The notes beneath the pieces are model-generated. The model searched no databases, was not told where the DNA came from, and was given only the letters and a program-made list of their open reading frames with translations. From Panorpa germanica (Eukaryota; Arthropoda; Insecta; Mecoptera; Panorpidae), in contig OY783221.1 of NCBI GenBank assembly GCA_963678705.1, positions 7,192,001 through 7,256,000 of the forward strand: a DNA stretch of 64,000 nt, written 5' to 3'. The position numbers and the translations under genes are program-made. Of this stretch, positions 23,946 to 37,600 are shown piece after piece (within the stretch, counting starts at the first letter, position 1; each line of letters opens with the position of its first letter).

Positions 23946-26900
23946 TCATAATTCATATGCCCATTGATTTCGCATGAAAGTTCAACAAATCCTTGACTGT
24001 CGCTATTTCACTGATCTAGACAGACAATGTATTTTTAAATAAACTGTTTCACTACCTACACCACCTCGTTCACCCACCAAGTTTCTCTTTACCATTATCA
24101 TCACTTTCTTTATGTAACCAGGAGTAGTTATGTAACAGAGTAGTCAACTGTTTTTAAAGGTATTCTAGATTCCAGGGTGAATTCATCTAATTTCAAAACA
24201 AATAACAAGTTGAGAAAAGCGGACCATTGACTACGGAGCAGGTCTTAGCCTGAAATACATTTGTCTTGTTTGTTTGGTATAAGTAGCACTCAGACGAGAG
24301 GACCTAAGTAGCCGCCAGAGGCACACTAGACGACAAACTTGACTACATTTTTTTTTTATTGATAAACTAAGGTGAAAGAAATTACTGTGAATATTTTATA
24401 AATGTACATTCTGTGTTGGTGTTCTCCTTGGACCTATAAAAGTTACTGTTTTTTAAGGGGGAAAGCAGTCATGGTCAAGCAGTTGGAAAGCCTCATGCGC
24501 ATGAGCCCCCAAAAATCTTATTTTTGGCAATCGCTATTTTAGTTTTTTTTAATTTAAATTTCGGCTTATACAGCCAACTTGTGAAGTAATCAAGATTAAA
24601 TGTTACAATGTTATTAACTATATAATATTGTTGTTAGTGTGGATATATGTCAATGTACCCTGTGCAACATCATCATTTACAATTAACATCAAACTCATCA
24701 CGTTCACGGCCGGACCGATTTGGCTATTTTATAAAATAACCTTCATAATAGTCTGAATCAGGTTTTTATGAAAAGAAAAAGAGTAAAATTCTGAAAAAAA
24801 TCAGGGCTCCGGAGTCAGTAAAAAAACATTCGAATCCGACTCCGCAGCCACATTTTCTATGAGCAAATGTTGTTTGACAAATGATTGTCAAATTGTGAAT
24901 CAAGTTAATAGTTATGAAAAATTGAATCAGTTGTTTATTTTCAGTTGAATAGTGAAAAACCTTTTTGAAACTTGGACAGGACAAATCTATCGGGTCTTCT
25001 AATTGGTAATACAAATTTATACATATATATGCTTTTGTCATATACAAATATTCTAATATAAGAACAAAGTTATAGCATTACACTGCAGTCATCAATTCGC
25101 TAATGGTTTGTTGTAGCACTCGCTTGTTCCTTTCTTCACGTTTTTAGTATGATATGTTACATAGAGAAATAACCAAGGAAATAAGAAAATAAAAGAAATA
25201 AGTTAAACTCAAACCGTTAGCCGGTGTAAAACTCTAGAACGAATCGAATCGAATCGACGTCCTACGTCATCGTACAAAGAGACCTTTGAGTAATGTAACA
25301 TTACAAAAGGGAAATGTATCCACTGAACTATATAAGGGAAAAACAAAAAAAAAAAAACTAAAAAAGTAAAAGCATTAAGAAAATGCTTGTTATACTTTAA
25401 CAGGATTGGTAATATTTCTATTTGTTGCAAATTCAGCGCGTTTTTCGTCAATTTATATTGGTGAATTTATTTCGTCCAATAAGTTCTTGAAATAAGTATA
25501 CGAGGTTACTGGTAAAATGTCACGATCCCTTTAAGGGGTTGCAGGGGAGGTCATTTGCTATTAAATGACCTATAAAACTATTGGGCAAAAGTGCACCATT
25601 TTCTAGATATTTACATTTTTATAATTTTTTTGAAAACACCGAATACGCAATATTTAAAATTATTCCAAAAAGGCAAAAGCAATATAAATAGTTATAACGT
25701 TTCAGCAGCATCCATTTTCAGGGCTAGTTTATTTAATTTTTTGACTGTATTACTACAAAGTAAAGAAATTACTTCTTCTTTTACATCTGTTCCTTTTCTT
25801 GTATAGCTGATATTGAAGCGAAACCACAAATTTACAATTTGTATCTGTGTATTTTTTTGTTAAGTATAAGTTTAATTTCAATTTTAATTTCGATAGCTAC
25901 GGCAATAAATTTAAAAAAATAATTTAATTTTGAGAAACAATCGTAAATTACAATATAAAATCAGAAGAAAACATCTCCTCCACATTCTAAAGAAAATTGT
26001 CATTAATATATTGTTGTGGTTACGGGGTCTTCTATATCACTCTATGGTATAGCTTTGTTCTTGTTGCCTATTGAATGTGGGTGTCAGATGGCGCTAGAGT
26101 CGCGGTTACTCTGGCATAGAACCAGATTGATTACCTTATCAGGTTTTAAAACGGATTAATTGATTTAGCGGTTAGAATTCAAAATTAGGTTAAAAGTTCA
26201 GATAGAGGGAGATAGAGATATAGATATAGATACTGCTTTTAAAATAAAATCAATTACAGAAGGTTCTTTGATTGAAATAATAAAATAAAATAAAGCTAAT
26301 GTCACACGTAAGGGTTGTCTATTATATATTAATGTTGTGGTATAAAAATGTGATATACAGACGGTGTTGCCAACTTGATATTCTGAATCTCTGATTTTAT
26401 TAAAAGACGTAGATGTCCACTGACGTTTCAGTTAACTATTTACTACTGTTTACTATTAACTATCGATAAATATACATTCTTAACAATATATTCTTTAAGG
26501 TTTTCCAATAAAGACGGGTCGATTTAGTATGATCTCATATAAAAGACCTTGATACAACTTATGATGATCCAAAAATTATGTCCTTGTCACACCTTGGCAG
26601 ATTTTGCAGACCAACTCCAACAACAGAATTTAAATATTTATTTTAGACAAATTGTGTACAAAAATAATAATTATTAATTATGTTAAATGTATACATAAAT
26701 TTATTTAATTGTATGGTAGTAAGTAATAAGTAATTGCAAGTAAATTTTTGATTCTCTTCTTAAAAACGTGTTTTTAAAGGTAATACAAAAACGCCCGTGT
26801 AAAGGACCCAGTAATTTGGTCGTAACTTTTTTTCGAATGATGAAAGACGTGCAAAACTGGAAATGTAAGTGCAGAACTTTATCTAAAATAATCTTCTTAT

Positions 26901-27899
26901 ATTTGGGCATTGACTGGTTCTTTTTCTTTCTCTTGCTTCATCATTATTTGATACAGGTTCAACGAAATACTACACTTCTTTAAATCAGTAATCCGTACAA
27001 CCCTAAACTGTACTTGAAAGACAACATTATTCTACAAACTTGATTTTATTTAATTAGATGCAAAAACTAATTAAGTTTTCTTTGTTTCAGGTAAGCTCTA
27101 ATGAAGAATTTTGTTGATTTCTCGGCATCTATTAAATGAAAACTTTCATTAAATCTGTGGAAAGCTCTATACATTAAACCTTTACAAAAAGCTTTAATAA
27201 GAACTGGATTTGGGTAAGCTCGGGATTAAAATACTATACAATACATGAACTTTATTTTGTTTTTCTTTCTACGGTTTCTAAATTACTAACTACTTTCAAT
27301 TTATGTCTAAATTTGTAAGCACATTTTTAATTTAATTTAGATTAATATAGTTGATTTATTTAATTTAAGTAAGTTTGATAAAAGGAGAGTGAAAAATGTA
27401 GTAGGTACATACGAGTATTTATTCTTGAAATTAATACAAATTTATTGAATAAATGCTTATTCAAATTATAAACCGGGTATGTTCCTTAATTTATTAAACA
27501 GTTCTATTTAAATGCACTGGTATGTTATCAAAATTAATTTACGCGATCTGAATTTATTTTCAATACACTGGTTAAAGAATATGTTTCAGAATTGATATTA
27601 AGTTCTTTTTAAGAATTGATATATTTGCTGATTTTTGTACCTTAAATTAATCATCTTTTATTTTTATTCTGGTAATTTAAAATATACACACAATTCATTG
27701 AATCAAACAGTCAACTTTGTATGCACCTGGCATCAAAACTGTAAAGTTAAAGTAGTGTTTTCAAAAATTAATTTCAAAAAGTTTCCAAATATAATAATTT
27801 TTAAAATTTTTCAATTTTTTTCAATTGTTTTAAGGAATTACTTCTTCTTTTGTAGCTTCTAATTACAAATTAAAAACATTGATTGTCTTGATTATTATT
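23946..27899. other. Intergenic DNA, no gene recognised
   Basis: Contains a perfect 14-base palindrome CTCATGCGCATGAG (24492-24505), a 9-base-stem hairpin AGGTCATTT/AAATGACCT (25548-25571), a short GAATC tandem (about 25237-25254) and a GATATA-rich simple repeat (26211-26232). Frames here give unrecognised, biased products. Confidence 0.45.
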
Positions 27900-28471
27900 T
27901 TGGATTTAACCGCATTGGTTTTTGAGTGACTCATTAATATCAAATCAATGAAAGTTTATTTTATTAATAACTAAGTCAAATTCTATAACTATGGTTTTAT
28001 AAAACACGAATTCACAAGATATAAAAAAAGGTTATATTAATTTACTTATCCATATAAAAAATCTATGCAGTATATTAATTCTCGTTGTTTGCAAATGCAT
28101 TTTGTTTTTGTTCTTGTATAATTTATGTTAATAACATAATTTTGGTTTTGTTTCTACTTCATATAAAAAGATTATAATTTTACATACTATAAAATTATAA
28201 TCATACTAACTAAAAGCGGACTTACACAATAAAAGTAAAATCATTGAACGTAATGTCCCTTTCACATGCTTGGTTAATAATATAATACCTTTGTAATCCT
28301 AAGGGATTAATTCACTATGTGCTGTACTTTATTTGTACTATCTATGTTTAACATTTTCATAACGTTCTATGTATAAATTTTAGTTCTGTTTGTTTTTCTG
28401 AGCTTGTAAGCATTGAAGTTGTATGTTTTTTTTTGTAATATTGAAATATAATTCAATGCGGTTAAATCCAA
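27900..28471. mobile_element. Candidate element with perfect 18-bp terminal inverted repeats
   Basis: TTGGATTTAACCGCATTG at 27900-27917 is exactly reversed and complemented at 28454-28471. The ~536-base interior is AT-rich and noncoding. No target duplication is evident, so the class is unknown. Confidence 0.45.
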
Positions 28472-31400
28472 ACAAGAAATCTAGAATTTTTAATAAATTG
28501 GAGAGCATAACCCTAACAATAGAAATAATTCATTGGTCTTAACAAAGTAACTTCTAACTACATCGGATTTTATATTTTATATATTTTTTATGGTTTCTAA
28601 ATAGATTAAGACGACACAGCTTTCGGATTTAATTTTGGAACTAGTGCTGTATTTTTTGGGTTAAATTTTTATTAAAATTGATTTGATTGATATGAACACA
28701 TAGGTTCATAATTATAAACTTTATGAGGCAGCAATGTAATTCAGATATGTGAAGCATAATGGCTACGCCAACTAATACGCCCCATCAAAAAGTTTGTGCT
28801 AAAAATCTTATTCTTGGTGTCATCTAAAATTTCACGTTTTATTTTTTTATTGAATTAAAGACGCTCGAAACTTTCAAGGCCTGAGACAATAAGTACGCCT
28901 CTGAAAGGACCTGCTGACTACTTCTTATCGTTTTTCAATTTAAACTCACGAAAATTTAGTTTTTAGAGGAAAAGAAAAATTATAATTTCGGTTTTGAATA
29001 CGTGCTTTACACACTTAATTAGGTTTGTTATGTATACAAGAAAACTCAAAGCTCAATAGAGCTCTATCTAAACCACAAAAACTGCTATTTTCAAAACGTA
29101 AGACACCATTCACCACCACAATTCTTCCTCATTATTATCTCCTCTTCTTCCTTATCCAATTACGGTTTATCAGTCATTAGTATTTAATTTTCCCATTTCA
29201 TTAAATAAGTTCTCAGTTTCGTATTCTCACATATTCATATGTGTATATTTTCAACTTCCTACCCACCTGTGTCGTGCTTACAATCATTTCTAGTTCTTCT
29301 TTTTCTTCTTTTATTTCCCGTTATTGACAATTTAGACTTTTACGTTATACAAACAGTTGACTTCTTTGAAAAATAAGTTTTTATTTCCAACACGCATGAA
29401 AGTTCGTAGCTTTCGAGCTTAATTTGTTGTTGTTTCCTAAGATAAAAAGCTACAAAGCTTTCAGATAGATAAAAATGTATAAAAGTTCCATATTTTAAAA
29501 GTTCTCATCTAAAATATCATTGGGGGAATTTTAAGTGAAATTATAAATCAAAATAATTACTATTATTATATTTAATTACGTATAAATTTGAACTTTATAG
29601 TTTACGTAATAACTATCGTTTCATGAATTGTGAATAGGCATCATAGACAATCTGGCATCAACATGCAATAGTTGACTAGGTCAGTGAACGCACTGTAAAA
29701 GCTCAAAGCTCAAATATACAGTAAAGTCAATGTAAAAGTTTCTCTTATTTTTATTTTATTATTATTTTTCATGTATCTCACCCATTTATACTGATTTTTG
29801 TATTTATCCATTACTCATAGATTCAAAGCTCGACAGCAATGATGAATGTTTCATGTGCTTATATTGTCCAACACTTGTAATACTTTTCAATACATTTACT
29901 CAGTAACTAATAAAGCTTCTAACCTTCACACAAAAGCTCAACTCTTGTAATCACTTTCTGTATCCTGTTCCCTCTTTAATATACGAGTATATAATACTGT
30001 TGTGTCTAATGGCCTAACGGAATCGTTGCTTCTACGTGACTTTGTCGAGCTTCTACACCTCTACGCTTCTACGTTTTATGAATGTGCTACGAGCTACGAG
30101 CTTTTAAATGTAAAACGTACAAAGAAAAAGTAAAACACCGTTACGAGATATAGAAATTCTTTACACGACTTTGTTTGTCTGTGAATAAAAAAAAGTTTAC
30201 AACAGTTGGACGGTGTAAAATATCAAATACATGATAAGGCGCTTTCGTTATTTAAACGAAGCTTTGATAAAGCTCGTATGTGATAAGGAATTATTTATTA
30301 TAAATTTACACAGTTATACGGTAAACTTATAATGGTTTTAAGTAATTAAACAATTAGCGGTAAGCTTTTGCTACTCTCCTAGATAATTTGGGTGGTCACA
30401 CACTGTAACCAATTAATGGTTAAAGAAAGCACAATACATTGAATCAAAAATATGTTGTATATATTTACACATTACACATACGAAACTATATGTACATATA
30501 TCAATATTCAATAAGCCGTTCAATTGCAAAGTGCCGATGCATTCATTTTTATTAAAACGTTCAACTTTACATTGTCTTACTTGACGGTAAATAATTTTTA
30601 TTTTTTTAATACAAATCAAAAAATATTCCTTTATTTTCAGTTATTAAATTAGAAAAATTACCGATTTGTTGGTTTATTAAACATAAAACTAACGTAACTA
30701 CACAAGAAATGTATTTGCCTATCATTTACTCTCATTGCTCCCCGTCAAAATGAAGCTAACTTTGATTCAACTTATCACGAGTGCGAAAAGGCCAATCGAC
30801 TTCAAATTTTTAGGATAATTAGATAATTATATCCTTAGTAAATGTACAAACATTTGAGACAATTATAGTGCAACTATATTAAGTACTCTTACACTTTTAA
30901 CACCTTCGGTTCTGGTAATTATTACAGAAAATTGTTAACTTAAAAATTCTTGAAAATAATTTTAAATTAATTGAGCACTGCTTCAACTGTATATGACCTA
31001 ATTGTAGGAAAACTGAAAAAGAAAAATGTTTTTCACGATAAAGTAAAGAGCAATTTTAAGACATTAAATAATTAATGAGATTCATTAGAAAAGTTAAAGA
31101 ATTTTATAAAATTACATCGCTTTTATCATTCATAACTAATTTATATCAAATACTTATTCTTGAAACCTACTTTACAAGTGATGTCGTTTTTTTCGTTCAA
31201 ATAATAAAAAATATAAAACGAAACAATATTATTGTTTAGCTTTTCTTTATAAAGAGACAAGAAAAACATTGAGCAAAAAAGTATTACAACAAAAAAGAGC
31301 AACCCCTAACGAATATTTGTCATTGGAAAGTGGAGGTGTACATCATGAGAAGATCCCTTTGTTTTTTAGGGGTGGATTGTGAATTAAAACAGTAAGGGAT

Positions 31401-32812
31401 GCCATGAGACGTGCTTGATAAAAAGAATTGTGTTAAGTTATTATATGATATAATTATCAACAGACGCATTTATTTCAGGAAAGTATTCAGAAAATTATTC
31501 AGACTAATTTTAAATGATAAAGGAATTTTAATGTGTCCTTAAAATATTTTGTAGCAGCTTCTTTTATATATTAGAATGGTTTTCCTTAATGAATTAGATT
31601 TAGGGTTGTTGTGTTTACACTGAGAAATGCTTCTATGTTTTATTCAATTTTAAAATCCATAAGTTGAACACTATAGGTAATAATGGATACAATGGATTTT
31701 TAAGGCTTGTCAAACATAAAAGTTATTTGTTAAGTAAACAATATACAAGTTGACCAATGTCTTCCACTATCATTATCATAAAATTTCTTAAGACCCTTTT
31801 AAGTATTGTAGATACTTAAGAGAACACTTAAGTGTTAAAGCCTTTTAGAATAGCAATAAAACAATAAAGTAGAATCCTTTTAGGTTAAATATTAGCAGTT
31901 TTTCTTTAAGTAAATAATACAATAATATAATTACATTCATATTTTGTTTAATAATTATTACTGGTTTTGAAAACTATAGCCAAAAGAAATATTTCACCAT
32001 ACATTTCAACTAAAATTTACGGTTGCCAGATTAGCAGGACAAAATTTCTGAGCATGCTTTGTGTTTACCAGGTACTACATCGTCGTTAGAAAAGGCCGAC
32101 CCTGCATAAATAAAATAACTGTAAATAAACTAAATTTAGAAATTTATATATATAATAAATCTAGATAAGGATTTAGAATCGGTCTCCAATTACTAGGTAG
32201 AAAAGTAAACTATATTATAAAAAGATACTAGCACCTTCCGACCCTGCATGTGACGTCATCTTCAATGTTTATCTATTTGTTCTATTTATTTAATTAAGTA
32301 CCCAAGGTGGTATGTAACTTTTAAATTATAAAATATTAAGCACCTACTATAAATTACGATTTCACAATGTGAAAGAAACACTTGAAAAACAAAAACGCAA
32401 ACAACGAGATAAATAGTGGAAGAAGAAGTTGGGAGTGGGAGTAATATTTTCTTATACGCTGGGGTAAAGAATCTTCAGTGGACCGGAGCTGCGAGATTAA
32501 CGACGCGCCGCGGCATTCTTATTTGTATTCCAAGGTAATAACAACATACCGTATAATATACCATACAATACATACTCGTGTAGCGCGCTATTGTTTTCCT
32601 CGTCATTCTTGTCAGTGTTACCCGATGCGGCAGTCCTAGCTGACACTGGGTCTACTTCAATTGTAATAAAACTTGTTTTCCCTTCATTGAGTTTTCTCCG
32701 TTACAGAATGATGCTATTCGACAGATATAACAAAAAGTGGTGGCAAAGGTTCTGAATCTGTTCACGATATAAATTTATGTGTACTTTGATGCACATATCT
32801 TTAAGTACACTA
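28472..32812. other. Intergenic DNA with AGCT-word cluster
   Basis: No gene recognised. From about 29040 to 30370 the word AGCT (as AAAGCT, GAGCTT, AAGCTC) recurs about 17 times by eye, and CTTCTACG-type words cluster at 30028-30100. Near 32100 and 32240 a CCGACCCTGCAT block is repeated directly. A GC-rich patch lies at 32470-32520. Confidence 0.4.
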
Positions 32813-33020
32813 TTAAAAAACACTTTATGAACATTTTTATAGCATATTTTAGAGCCAGTGCATTGAAAAAAACGCATATTAATTTTAAGAAATTAAGATA
32901 AATATTAAAGGTAAATGCATCTTAAAATTTTTTTTAACGTGGTTTTAATTTTAATATGCATTTGTCTATAAATTTAAGGACATTTTAAACCGTATGCTTA
33001 GAACATGGAATAAGATAGAA
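32813..33020 (+). repeat. Dispersed repeat S, copy 1
   Basis: Shares GCATATTTTAGA, ATATTAATTTT, AATRYGYATTTKTCTAT and GACATTTTAAAC-like blocks, in the same order, with 34395-34550 and 55385-55800. Noncoding. Confidence 0.55.
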
Positions 33021-33694
33021 AAAGTTAATTACAATTTTAGATCATTGTTTAAAAAATGAAACGATTGTGTGAAACGATTTCCAACATTTATGTTAGAGGA
33101 GGTTGTTCAACACGTCCAAACCGAAGCAACATGTAACTTAATACATAGGTATGCTTTATCGGTACTATGAATACACACTGACCAAGTCAGACCAATTTTT
33201 TAACAGTTAAGTGCGGCCTACAAAAAAAGGAGAGTATTTCATTTATTTAGTTTTCTTTTAAGTTGATTTTGGAATCATTTCATTTCAAGTCTCAGTTTTA
33301 TATACCATGTGCGTTAATGCATATGCAAATACTTTTACCGACCTTTTACCGACAGGTAGTTGAAACATTTGAATATAATAAAAATATTATAATGGGTCGA
33401 AAAGTTTTAAAGATAACATATCTATATAAATATTGCAAAATATATGAGTACGAATTTATTATAAAGCACTATACTAAAGTACTATATAAACTTACATTTG
33501 CGCTAGAAAACATAAATTAAAATCAAATGATAATATATTTTATGTATTGTGACTATTGTAGTGACTTTGTGCGTACGGATGAATTAGTTGTGTTGTAAAA
33601 TTTTAATTTATAAACACTTGTTTACTATATTATGCGGTATACTAATTCTATGCTACTATTCGATTTTCTTGTGCGCTTGAGTATATTTATCGTT
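33021..33694. other. AT-rich intergenic DNA, no gene seen
   Basis: An 85-codon frame at 33263-33520 has an unrecognised, low-complexity product and is not called a gene. Confidence 0.45.
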
Positions 33695-33860
33695 CATTTG
33701 GCGATGTGACCGAGTGCAGCACCAGCGATAATATAACCCAATAATTTTACAGTAACGTGGATTTATACGTAGTTGATTTTATAATTCAATCTGAGGCGGT
33801 CTTATTTCTTAGGCTACACTTTTATCTAGTTTATCATTATATTTTCCTTCAATGACATAA
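33695..33860 (+). repeat. Dispersed repeat, copy 2 of 2
   Basis: Partner of 9481-9595: TGGCGATGTGACCGAGTGCA, then a CACCAGCGATA block and a TTTATCTAGTTTATCATTAT block. The copies differ in the middle. Confidence 0.5.
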
Positions 33861-34394
33861 GAGGAAAACGTATAACAATGCATTACAGTTCAGAATCTTT
33901 GAAATCCAACACAGAGACTTCAAGCGTCTATAATATACATCTGTTCTAACCGAGTAGTTGAAATAAATGATCCGTTCCGTTTCCGTGGGGGAGAGGGGAA
34001 AACACTGTACCCGTACTAACGCAGTAGTAACTTCAAGTGCAGATGTGTTAAAATTGCATAGCGTAAAGGGGTATGAATGACATGATAATAAAATGTTAGT
34101 TTTATTGTAGCATCATGCAGTGTACCATTAGTTCGTGGTCTACATTTGTATGTTATCCTTGTAAAATAGTTTTCCTAGAGCAAATAGTTTTATAACAATG
34201 GTGACTTGCAGAAGTATCTTCTCTACATTTATTTAAGTATATTGCTTATTTAAATTATTCGGGCTCTTATTACGAGACGTTAATTCTATGCTAAGATAAA
34301 TTTACAAGTTTGATGTTATATTTTGAAGTTCCTCTTAGTAAGTAGTTGGATATAATTTATATTACTTTCTTGTTTCTAACTTGTGATTAGATCC

Positions 34395-34550
34395 AAGTAT
34401 ATTAATTCTCATAATATTGCATTTTCAAAGAATTCTTTACCAAATACGTAGTAAAATTTATCTTAAAAAAAATATATTTAATACGCATTTGTCTATTACA
34501 TTTGTATTAAAATTAAAAACATTTTTAACAGTGAGGCTGAAAAAGCTAAA
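34395..34550 (+). repeat. Dispersed repeat S, copy 2
   Basis: Matches 55640-55790 and 32870-33000: ATTAATTCTCAT, CATTTTCAAAGAATTCTTTA, AATACGCATTTGTCTATTAC, and AACATTTTTAACAGTG in order. The 5' part of the repeat is absent. Confidence 0.6.
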
Positions 34551-36599
34551 GCCAAAATAAAAAACAATAATAACAACAAAATTCAGATACATTTTTGACC
34601 CTGTGTATATAATATATACTCAACATTATTTCAAATATTTCTGCAACTGCATTCTTTATATTTCAGCATTTTATTTATTATCAGTTGTAACAAACACCTA
34701 TAGGTGTGTTAACCGGATGGTGAATGTTGTTCATTTTCTTTCCCCATCCTCCTCATCAACAACATTACAAGATACACCATGTTTTCTCCCATATTGACCC
34801 TTTAGTTTCGAAGGTGCTTCCCTACTCTCATAACTCGGGTGGTAATTTCATTTCGAGGGGAGAGAGAAATAATAAGGGAGAATTGTGAAAAAAACCATAA
34901 CAGCGCGGTTGTCGTGTATTAGATATTAAATGGTACAGAGGTGGAAAAAGTCAGGGTTAATAATTATAAATCCTGCTCAAACGTCGAATTGTTGTGCATT
35001 AGATTGACCCCAGCATGTAGCATGAGCTACCCATGATCGTTTGGGCTGACAATATAGACAGGCAGTAGCTCTCTACTGTCAGGCGAGTAGCTGCTGTGTG
35101 TTTGAGTTACGTGTTGACGTCGACAATGTGGTGGGGGAAGGCCAGTGACAGTGCAAACAAAAATGTTGTAGCAACTAGCATGCGAGCGACTGACTCAATC
35201 GCACGGGCGATTGCAACCACTGCAACTCGCACGCTCACTCTAACCTCGGTGTAACATACTAAATGGACAGTACTAGAAGAGACAGCCTTAGGGGGTGGCA
35301 AGCAGGGCAACCGCTTCGCATTCTCGCGTAACAACCTAAATAGAAAAATTCATTACTATATATGTATTTGAATATCGCGCCTTGTGTTTTAGAAATGCCA
35401 CTGGAATCACTGCGTATATCATTTAAGGTATTCATGTACCTTAGTTTATCATCATTAATATTTGTCGTCTTTGTGCTTGTTAACTTTCATAAAACTTCCA
35501 ATATAAAATCAATTATCATCAAAAATATTTACAATTTACATAAATTATACAAAGAACAAGTGCCTCGCAAAGATATGCCGCCCCGGAGACTCACAAAGAT
35601 TTGCCACCCCGTGGCCTCGCAATGGCTAAAGCCGCCTCTGAGTACTAGGTCATTTTTAATATTTAAACATTATGCTGAATTACATTTAATAAATATTTAT
35701 ATATAATTTTAAGTACTCATCGCACAAATCAATACTCTCCCCACAAATAGCTTATAATTTTGATTATTTTATAGAAGTTGAACTACATGAGTAATATTTT
35801 AACCCAGACTAAATACTCGTGTATTATATATTACATTTAAATCCCTGTTGGTGTTAGAAAAGCAAGCCCCAGGCGTTCAAATAATCCACGTCTGGATATC
35901 ACTGGCAACGTTCATCTAATGGTTAATACATGGTGTGTTAGCCAAAGTAAAGTATATATGATTTTCTCATATTAATAACGGGGGACGGGGGACAAGGGAG
36001 AAGAAAAGATGTAGAAAATCTCTAAGCACGTGTATGAGTCATCGCAAGGTACAGATTGGGGTTCACGATCACTAACAGATGCTGGGTTATTCTGTATGTA
36101 ACATACAATATGTTATAATAGAAGATCGTGTTCTCCATTCAAATAAAATATTTCTCATTTATCCATTTATACGTTCTGCTATGTTTTTGTACAAGTTCGT
36201 GATTAGAAAAATGTTACATTTAGAACGATAATTAATTGTTGTTGAGTTTGAAAATAGCCGTTCGTGATTGGTTATTATGTTAATGGTATTGGAGAGCCTC
36301 GAGGTTTTGTTGGGTTTCCTTTATCACATTTGTGTCTTTACAGAGATTAGGTTTTCCAACACAAGCAGAGTTGGCGGATGTTAATTCAAACCCAGCTTAT
36401 ATCGTTTGAGTGTGAATGAGTTAAAACAAATACGAAAATGAATCAGACTCACAGTCAAAGTGAAAGACTGCGTTGGGATAAAAGAATATCGAACTAAAGA
36501 ATGATCACTTTATTTATCCTATAACATATTCAAAAACGAGTAGGTATTTTGAACGAATCATATAACATATAAGTATTCTTGTTGTTGTTGTTGAGGATA
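34551..36599. other. Intergenic DNA with GC-richer islands
   Basis: Two patches stand out: 35000-35340, with CCTTAGGGGGTGGCAAGCAG near 35286, and 35570-35650, holding three imperfect ~26-base units around ATTTGCCACCCCGTGGC. Together with 53737-53775 (GGGCCGGATTTTGAGG...GTGGCCCTGAGG) they resemble ends of one old repeat family. Frames here are not convincing genes. Confidence 0.4.
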
Positions 36600-37600
36600 A
36601 AATATTTGTTTCTTTAGAAATATTCCTCACCATAGGTTTTCATCGCACTGCTGCATCCTCTCGATTCTCTTCCATAAGAGGTTACTTAGAGGTTCTGTTT
36701 CCGTCCATCTTTCTCATTATGTCCTAACCCTTTCTCCTAATTTTTTGTCACTATATTACTTTCTCGATATATGTCATATATTTCAATATTTCTTAGAATT
36801 CTCCACTATCTTTTTTTTACTGTGTTAATCACTTTATTTCAATGTTTTGTCAATGACTACATTTCTTACACTTACAGATTCAACGCTATAACACTATTTA
36901 ACAAATTATTGTTTACAATACAGCCAACAACATGTAATTGAGATTTAATTGATATATATACATATATATATATAGGCCAATCATACATATCTTTTTTTTG
37001 TTGATGTTGTGAAAAGATTTCATATTCGCTTCTCTAAGTGAATAATGGATAATATCTTTTAAAATCTAATTAATTTCTTGAATTCAGGTATTATGTTGGA
37101 GGTGGATCCGTTTTAGCATACTGCTCCAATAATTTTTTGCAATATTTTTCATTCCCAAATCCACAAGTGATTACAGGCACTCTTCCTCAAAGTTCTAAGT
37201 AATAACATTTACTTCTGCCTGCAGTTCTGGCTATAATTTCAAGTTTTATGAATCAGATAGAAGTGCTCCCAGATATTTAAACTCACTCACTCTATCAAAT
37301 ACCCTTTCCTTATATTGAAAATAATTTACGCTCTAATTTTCATTTCATATGGATCAATTATTATGTCAATAGACTGCTAAATTCCTGTATATGTTTTTTA
37401 AAGTTATCTTTTCAATATTACTACTTGTGGCGTATATCTGTACACTATCTTCATCTTATAACTACGTGTAATAATTTTCTAAAACCTCATTAATCCCTCC
37501 ACACCCTCTTTAATTATCTATTATATAATATAAAAGTGTGTTATCGGCAATGTTTATAACATTGCGTCATCTTAAATACCCAGTTAAACAATATATTTAC
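36600..37600 (-). pseudogene. RTE-like LINE reverse-transcriptase C-terminal relic
   Basis: On the minus strand, 37300 to 37250 reads FDRVSEFKYLGALLSDS, the conserved motif after the RT palm of endonuclease-RT LINEs. It is followed at about 37180-37163 by PVITCG (family pattern PVxTYGSE) and at 37138-37100 by KIIGAVC, a stop, NGS (family pattern KIxGPVxENG). Frames change and spacing is short, so it has indels as well as stops. A downstream noncoding part (36640-36790) is shared with 48060-48290. The element is dead. Confidence 0.6.

Noticed and set aside
24492-24505. Perfect 14-base palindrome CTCATGCGCATGAG
   Set aside because: Single occurrence with no supporting context; possible binding site but unsupported.
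25548-25571. Hairpin AGGTCATTT/AAATGACCT resembling nuclear-receptor half-sites
   Set aside because: The spacing (12 bases between AGGTCA and TGACCT) does not fit the ecdysone-receptor arrangement and no gene is near.
35107-35334. Minus 75-codon frame in a GC-richer patch
   Set aside because: Overlaps a repeat-like end motif and has no known domain.
35362-35706. 114-codon plus frame with a hydrophobic segment
   Set aside because: Its second half is the repeated GC-rich unit array; hydrophobicity follows from TTT-rich codons. Not a supported gene.
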